Part shown: piece by piece, positions 22,816 through 26,785 of the stretch
How the letters are laid out: the number at the start of each line of letters is the position of its first letter
How positions within the stretch are numbered: the stretch's first letter is position 1
DNA from: a bacterium
GTDB lineage: Bacteria > Pseudomonadota > Gammaproteobacteria > Burkholderiales > Methylophilaceae
Direction of reading: 5' to 3'
DNA length: 26,785 bases
NCBI GenBank assembly: GCA_027310505.1
Contig: DAIDAS010000437.1
Location: 1-26,785 of the forward strand
Program-made: the position numbers and the translations under genes
Notes under the pieces: model-generated
Databases searched by the model: none
Told to the model about the DNA's origin: nothing
The model's input: only the letters and a program-made list of their open reading frames with translations

Positions 22816-24250
22816 CCATGGTGACATTGCCCGCAGTGACGTCCCATTCCTCGGGCTGCATGGCAAAAGCCTGCGGATCAGACCTGACCTTGAATGCCCG
22901 GTCGATCAGATAAAGCCCGTTGGCCAGATGCAGGTCTTCCGGCACTTTCTGTCCATTGGTCACATAGTGCAAATCCAGTCCGTGACGGATCAGGCAATCG
23001 ATCGCCGGAGCAATCGACATCGACTCGTCGATCTTGGACAGGATCACACCATCCATGCCGCTGCCGCGATAGGCCCGCACGATGTCGTCCAGGGTCACGT
23101 TCTGCGCGGTCGCAGGCAGAATCAGGTGTCGCTTGACGCGATTGCCCCGCCCGCACAGGAATTCGATTTGCTCCGCAATGCGGCGATCGCGCTGGCTCAT
23201 GCCCACGGTGTCGATCAGGATCAGGTGGCTGCGGGTGAGGTCGGCCAGGGTCAATTCCAGTTCGGCCTCGTCCTTCACTGCGTGCACCGGCACATTGAGA
23301 ATGCGGCCGTAGATCTTGAGCTGTTCGTGCGCGCCGATCCGGTAGCTGTCGGTAGTGATCAGCGCGACCTTGTCGGCACCGAACTTGAGGACGGCACGGG
23401 CAGCCAATTTTGCGACCGTGGTGGTCTTGCCGACGCCGGTCGGACCCACCAGCGCATGCACGCCGCCTCGGGTAATGAAATCGGCGCCCGACTCAACCAC
23501 CCGCAGGTTATGTCCCAGCGCTGCCTTCAACCACTTGATGCCGCGCTCGACATCCAGATTGGGTGGCAGGGCATCCAGCAACTGCCGCGAAAGCTGGGGG
23601 CTGAAGCCACAGCCCAGCAAGGTACGCATAAGTTCGGCCTTGAGAGGGTCCTTGCGCGCCAGCTCACCCCAGGCGAAGCCTGAAAGCTGGCTCTCCAGCA
23701 GGTTGCGCATACGCTTGAGTTCCTGCGCCATCTCGGCCACCAGCGGGTCAGGCGACGGTGCGGCCGCAGGAGCGACCTCCATGGCAGCACCCAGGCGCGG
23801 CATGGCAGGGGCGGCTTCGTGGACAGGTTCCGGCGCGAGGGTGCGCTGCCTGGTAAAAACCTCGGGGGCCGAATGCGGTTCAGCAGCAACCTCGGCATTT
23901 TCGAGGTAAGCCGCCGTACCGGTATTGCCCAGACTGGGGCTTTTCAGCGTCTGGAATTCAGGGGCGCGAACCGCTTGGGCCGGGCCTGGATTGGCGCCTT
24001 GCCGCTTATGCAGGATGGCGGCAATGGTTTCTGGCTGGATCGCGGGTTGCCGGGGAGCCGGCTGCTGCTGGTTCAGCGTGGCACGGTTGTCGTAGGTCAG
24101 CGCCTGCACTTCGCCGTCGGTCACGGCCATGATCTCGACGCCGCCTTCAACACGACGGTTGGACAGGATCAGCGCATCTGCGCCAAGCACATCCCGCACC
24201 TGCCTCAATGCGTCACGGGTCGTGGCGCCGAAAAATTTTCGAACGTTCAT
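22790..24250 (-). CDS. flhF: Flagellar biosynthesis SRP-type GTPase FlhF
   Basis: From ATG 24250 (GAGGG 7 nt upstream) the product has 486 residues; a further in-frame start at 24289 is less likely. The N-terminal B domain begins MNVRKFFGATTRDALRQVRD. A long Pro/Ala-rich linker (about 65-170) precedes the NG domain: P-loop GPTGVGKTTT, LITTDSYRIGAHEQL, DTVGMSQRD (the G3 box) and SKIDE (the G4-type box). It targets the first flagellar components to the cell pole. It opens the operon flhF-flhG-fliA-motC-motD. The usual upstream neighbour flhA is absent. Confidence 0.94.
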   Translation of the reverse strand: MNVRKFFGATTRDALRQVRDVLGADALILSNRRVEGGVEIMAVTDGEVQALTYDNRATLNQQQPAPRQPAIQPETIAAILHKRQGANPGPAQAVRAPEFQTLKSPSLGNTGTAAYLENAEVAAEPHSAPEVFTRQRTLAPEPVHEAAPAMPRLGAAMEVAPAAAPSPDPLVAEMAQELKRMRNLLESQLSGFAWGELARKDPLKAELMRTLLGCGFSPQLSRQLLDALPPNLDVERGIKWLKAALGHNLRVVESGADFITRGGVHALVGPTGVGKTTTVAKLAARAVLKFGADKVALITTDSYRIGAHEQLKIYGRILNVPVHAVKDEAELELTLADLTRSHLILIDTVGMSQRDRRIAEQIEFLCGRGNRVKRHLILPATAQNVTLDDIVRAYRGSGMDGVILSKIDESMSIAPAIDCLIRHGLDLHYVTNGQKVPEDLHLANGLYLIDRAFKVRSDPQAFAMQPEEWDVTAGNVTMDDAGGHFA

Positions 24251-24252
24251 GG

Positions 24253-24271
24253 GCGCCCTCTTTGATGGCGC
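24253..24271 (-). promoter_or_regulatory. Short hairpin over the flhF ribosome-binding site
   Basis: On the minus strand GCGCC (24271-24267) can pair with GGCGC (24257-24253) around a 9-nt loop, just before the ATG at 24250. The GAGGG ribosome site falls partly in the loop and partly in the stem, so it could limit flhF translation. Five G-C pairs only; may be chance. Confidence 0.3.
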
Positions 24272-24313
24272 AAATTCACGACCAGACATCGGTCATGAAA
24301 AAGGCTGTTTGTG

Positions 24314-24342
24314 ATTGTCATAAGCGCCATATTCAGCGTCAA
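24314..24342 (-). promoter_or_regulatory. Possible sigma-70 promoter for the flhF operon
   Basis: On the minus strand, TTGACG (24342-24337), a 17-bp spacer and GACAAT (24319-24314) match the sigma-70 consensus at five and four positions. It lies about 64 nt before the flhF ATG. I do not see a sigma-54 or good sigma-28 site in this gap. Confidence 0.4.
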
Positions 24343-24383
24343 AGTTTATCACGGGGAGGGTGCACATCAAACAAGTGCCCAGC

Positions 24384-24414
24384 AAAAAAATGGGGGCAAT
24401 TTAACCTGCCCCCA
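24384..24414 (-). terminator. Intrinsic terminator of the hvf-like operon
   Basis: On the minus strand TGGGGGCA (24414-24407) and TGCCCCCA (24398-24391) form a perfect 8-bp stem with an 8-nt loop, immediately followed by seven T (24390-24384). It lies 20 nt after the stop of the DoxX-family gene and closes the operon. Confidence 0.92.
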
Positions 24415-24434
24415 ACGGGATTGAAAATTCGGGG

Positions 24435-24941
24435 CTAAGACTTGCGCCACCGGAGCGCCAGCATGTGGTCCAGGCTCCACCTGCCCGCCCCACCGAACAG
24501 TAACGGCAGGAACATCACCAGGTAGATCAGCGGCAACTTGTAGTTGCCAAAACCATCCCCTTGTTCATCCACGATCCGATAGCCACGAAGCAGTTCGCCC
24601 AAGCTGTTCCAATGCTCAGGACTATGCACGGAGGCAATGGCAACCACGGTCAACACCATCAGGGAAACGGTAAAAAAACGGGTTGCCAGCCCCAGCAGCA
24701 ACGCCCCCGCGCCCAGCAATTCGAAAACCATGGAGAGGTTCCAGCTCACATCCGCCGGCAGCAGATTGAATGGGAATGGAAAGGTCAGGTCGGAAAACCA
24801 GTTGGTGCCGGTGTATTTCTCGTAGCCCGATTCGCCGAACTCCCAAGCCAGCAGCAGGCGCAAAATCAGCGGAGGCAATACCGGGGCAATGCGTTCAAGC
24901 CAGGAAGTGACGGTTTGGTAATATCGGGTAAGTGCGATCAT
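24435..24941 (-). CDS. hvfX: DoxX-family membrane protein (HvfX-like)
   Basis: From ATG 24941 the product has 168 residues; AAGGAG lies 8 nt upstream, which decides this start over 24971. Four hydrophobic segments are seen (about 22-40, 70-92, 94-110, 136-155). LPPLILRLLLAWEFGESGYEKY and LLGAGALLLGLATRFF (taken in parts) are DoxX hallmarks. DoxX proteins are integral membrane proteins of uncertain activity, some linked to thiol or quinone redox work. Its placement after DUF692 and DUF2063 genes is the HvfX position, so it probably supports maturation or export of the modified peptide. A strong terminator follows. Confidence 0.85.
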   Translation of the reverse strand: MIALTRYYQTVTSWLERIAPVLPPLILRLLLAWEFGESGYEKYTGTNWFSDLTFPFPFNLLPADVSWNLSMVFELLGAGALLLGLATRFFTVSLMVLTVVAIASVHSPEHWNSLGELLRGYRIVDEQGDGFGNYKLPLIYLVMFLPLLFGGAGRWSLDHMLALRWRKS

Positions 24942-24994
24942 GGCAATTTCTCCTTGGATGGTGATCACCATTGGTCGGAGAAATCGTGGTTTCC

Positions 24995-25732
24995 TTACAG
25001 CGCCGCCCCCAATATCGCGCCCTGCTGGCGCAAATCATCCAGCAGCACGGCGCCGAAATTCAGCACGGCCGTCGGATCGGGGTGCCGCAATTCGGTGGCA
25101 ATGCTTTCCAGCGCGGCACGACCGGACATCGCCCCGTCACGCAGCAACTGCACCAACCGAGCGGTCACTGCATTGATTTCGATAAAGCGCACCTCGTCCC
25201 CCGAATCGCGAAACACCAGCAGGCGCGTCGGCTCGGCATCAGGCTGCGATGGCCTGAAGTGCGGGGAAATGTGATGCACGGCATAGGGATACTCCAGCAG
25301 CGCCAGGGCTGGCGCCAGCACGGGGCGGCCATGCAGCAGATCGCCACCGGCATCGGCCTCCTCCGCCACGGCATCGGCCACGGCAACCGCCAGTTCGATC
25401 CACTCGTAATGCGCCAGACTCCTGATAAACGGCAGCAACACCATGGGGGTCGTTTCCAGCCAGCGCAGGAACTCTTCCGGAATCTGGCGGAACCAGGGGG
25501 TCGCACATCGGTGTTCGGCCAGAAAGCCGCGCACCAACTGCCGCCACCGGCGCACGCCGACGATCTTTTTGGTCACAGGAAAGCACGCCGCCAGCGTGGC
25601 TTCCATGTTGTTGAAGACGATTTCCGTATAAATCTTCATGCGTCGAGCCGGCACGCCCTGGGGGCGCGCAACGGACTTGGGATCGCGGATGTGGCCGGTG
25701 AAATCGACCTGGTATTGGCGAAACGCGCTCAT
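24995..25732 (-). CDS. hvfC: DUF2063 protein, partner of the DUF692 enzyme (HvfC/BufC-like)
   Basis: From ATG 25732 the product has 245 residues. The ATG overlaps the hvfB stop (ATGA), which rules out a longer version starting at 25894. The N-terminal DUF2063 region contains RMKIYTEIVFNNMEATLAACFPVTKKIVG, here in pieces around residues 32-60, followed by YEWIELAVAVAD and a C-terminal winged-helix-like part (LVQLLRDGAMSGRAALESIA). In characterised systems this protein forms a complex with the DUF692 enzyme and recognises the precursor. The overlap supports stoichiometric production of the two. Confidence 0.9.
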   Translation of the reverse strand: MSAFRQYQVDFTGHIRDPKSVARPQGVPARRMKIYTEIVFNNMEATLAACFPVTKKIVGVRRWRQLVRGFLAEHRCATPWFRQIPEEFLRWLETTPMVLLPFIRSLAHYEWIELAVAVADAVAEEADAGGDLLHGRPVLAPALALLEYPYAVHHISPHFRPSQPDAEPTRLLVFRDSGDEVRFIEINAVTARLVQLLRDGAMSGRAALESIATELRHPDPTAVLNFGAVLLDDLRQQGAILGAAL

Positions 25733-26580
25733 GCCTGATAGCGCGCTGATCCGCTGGATGCGTATTTGCGCTGTAACTGGGCGATACGTTCGATTTCCGG
25801 CACCAGTTCGGCAAGCGGCGGGATATTGATATCGCGCTCCAGCAATGTCGGCGCTACGCCGAACAGGCGATATGCTTCGTCCAGCAACGCCCATACCGGG
25901 TCGATCACGGTATCGCCATGGTTATCCACGATCAGATCCTTCGCCACTTGCAGGTGGCCGGCGGTATGGATATACACCGTGCGCCCCCCCGGCAGTTGCC
26001 GCAAAAACTCGAACGGGTCGAAACCAAAGTTGACGCTATTGACATAGATGTTGTTCACATCCAGATGCAGGTCGCAATCGGCTTCTTGCAGCACAGCGCG
26101 GATAAAGTCGACCTCAGTCATGTCGGAGACCGGCGATGCCACGTAATACGAGGCATTTTCCACGGCGATGCGACGCTCCAGGATTTCCTGAGTCCTACGG
26201 ATGCGTGCCGTCACATGGTGCACCGCCTCTTCGGCACAGGGGATCGGCAACAGGTCATACAAATGCCCACCGGCGCTGCAGTACGCCAGATGTTCGGTGT
26301 ACAAGGGAATCTGGTATTGGTCGAGGAACCCCTTGATGCGCTGCAGCAGGACTTCGTCAAGCGGATCGGGGCCGCCCAGCGACAGGGAAAGTCCATGGGC
26401 GACAATGGGATAGCGCTCGGCAAACCAGGCGAATTGCTTGATGCGTGCCCCGCCGAGGCCGATCCAGTTTTCTGGGGCGACTTCAAAAAAATCGATCACC
26501 GAAGGTGGCTCGGCCTGAAGCTGGGACATCAGTTCCCGCTTCAGGCCGAGCCCGGCGCCAAATAAAGGTTTGGCGTTCAC
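25729..26580 (-). CDS. hvfB: DUF692 multinuclear iron oxidase (MNIO), HvfB/BufB-like
   Basis: The product has 283 residues, a TIM-barrel related to MbnB of methanobactin synthesis. It starts at GTG 26580, 4 nt after the precursor stop and without an obvious ribosome site, so translation is probably coupled. Candidate metal ligands in family positions are H62 (AHGLSLSLG), E96/H97 (TEHLAY), E141 and N142 (VENASYY), D174/N176 (HLDVNNIYVN), H205/H209 (IHTAGH), D219 and H221, and E248 (LERD). MNIO enzymes use two or three iron ions and O2 to convert peptide cysteines into oxazolone-thioamide or related groups. Its likely substrate is the Cys-rich protein upstream. Confidence 0.93.
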   Translation of the reverse strand: MNAKPLFGAGLGLKRELMSQLQAEPPSVIDFFEVAPENWIGLGGARIKQFAWFAERYPIVAHGLSLSLGGPDPLDEVLLQRIKGFLDQYQIPLYTEHLAYCSAGGHLYDLLPIPCAEEAVHHVTARIRRTQEILERRIAVENASYYVASPVSDMTEVDFIRAVLQEADCDLHLDVNNIYVNSVNFGFDPFEFLRQLPGGRTVYIHTAGHLQVAKDLIVDNHGDTVIDPVWALLDEAYRLFGVAPTLLERDINIPPLAELVPEIERIAQLQRKYASSGSARYQA

Positions 26581-26584
26581 GACG

Positions 26585-26785
26585 TTACTGCTTATCGGTG
26601 CTGCCGCTTTCCATCGACTTCTTGTCGCCGCTGCAAGAACCTTCCTTGGCCTTCTTGTCGGCGCTGCAATTGCCTTCCTTGGCCTTTGCTTCAGCAGCTG
26701 CCTTTTTCTTCATGCTGCTACCGCACTTGCCGGTGCTGCACTTGCCTTCCTTCATTTTTTCACCGGCATCGTGATTGTCTGCCAC
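26585..26785 (-). CDS. hvfA: Cys-rich precursor peptide with EGxC motifs (HvfA/BufA-like), 5' end outside window
   Basis: The frame is open to the window edge; 66 C-terminal residues are visible and the stop is TAA 26587-26585. The region is Lys/Ala/Glu/Ser-rich with motifs EGKCSTGKCG, EGNCSADKK and EGSCSGDKK, four cysteines in all. EG-x-C repeats are the modification sites of HvfA-type copper-associated RiPP precursors, and the linked DUF692, DUF2063 and DoxX genes confirm the assignment. The N-terminus, presumably a signal peptide, is not in the window. The terminal GTG codon at 26785 cannot be taken as a start. Only the first motif has the GKCG form; the others are variants. Confidence 0.85.
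   Translation of the reverse strand: MADNHDAGEKMKEGKCSTGKCGSSMKKKAAAEAKAKEGNCSADKKAKEGSCSGDKKSMESGSTDKQ
26618..26683 (-). repeat. Two tandem 33-bp repeats within the precursor gene
   Basis: Units 26618-26650 and 26651-26683 differ at 4 of 33 positions. Each encodes an 11-residue block of the form KKAKEG-x-CS-x-D. They look like recent duplication of the modification-site block. Confidence 0.85.

Noticed and set aside
21328..22824. Plus-strand 498-residue open frame
   Set aside because: It is antisense to fliA and flhG; no motif is seen and the composition is typical of a reverse-strand shadow.
1..26785. CRISPR arrays, rRNA, tRNA, insertion sequences, integrases
   Set aside because: I saw no regularly spaced repeats, no cloverleaf and no transposase or recombinase motif in the window.

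Overview
The window is about 26.8 kb of dense, GC-rich chromosomal DNA with short intergenic gaps and many start/stop overlaps. The protein set points to a motile betaproteobacterium, probably Nitrosomonadales (Gallionella/Sulfuricella-like): GlnS, a MotC/MotD stator pair, a FlhF-FlhG-FliA cluster, a FlgM-FlgN pair behind a sigma-28 promoter, and an HvfABCX-type set. The assignment is inference from gene content; no rRNA or other marker RNA gene is present. Layout: (1) 1-2283, the 3' end of a dihydrolipoyl dehydrogenase gene, a two-gene ParE-type toxin-antitoxin module, then a GlcD-like FAD oxidase whose ATG overlaps the toxin stop. (2) 2284-4815 on the minus strand, an overlapping operon birA-coaX-SPOR protein-44-residue cationic peptide. 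(3) 4884-8344, glnS, a DUF3592-like membrane protein and a HAD phosphatase. (4) 8345-9775, a looser, AT-richer segment with a CopD-like membrane protein, a broken ihfB remnant, two unrecognised small ORFs and a strong hairpin. (5) 9776-10270, a YdjM-like membrane protein. (6) 10338-16443, a coupled plus-strand operon: membrane fusion protein, MacB-like ATPase, permease, Mut7-C protein, second permease, and a cyclic-2,3-diphosphoglycerate-synthetase-like P-loop protein (COG2403 type); corA follows. (7) 17564-18793, msrA on the minus strand and an exported glycine-zipper protein. (8) 18796-24342, flagellar genes: flgM-flgN on the plus strand and flhF-flhG-fliA-motC-motD on the minus strand, converging at about 19.65 kb. 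(9) 24384-26785, a minus-strand operon ending in a clear terminator: a truncated Cys-rich precursor with EGxC motifs, a DUF692 (MNIO) enzyme, a DUF2063 partner and a DoxX-family protein. How the genes work together: FliA (sigma-28) is encoded in the minus-strand flagellar operon, and its anti-sigma factor FlgM is encoded nearby behind a near-consensus sigma-28 promoter, so the window holds both halves of the late-flagellar checkpoint. FlhF and FlhG set flagellar position and number; MotC and MotD form a stator. At the right end, a DUF692/DUF2063 pair probably modifies cysteines in the EGxC motifs of the exported precursor, a family associated with copper handling. The ABC operon is the least conventional arrangement here: an RNase-like Mut7-C gene lies between two related permease genes with 4-nt overlaps on both sides.
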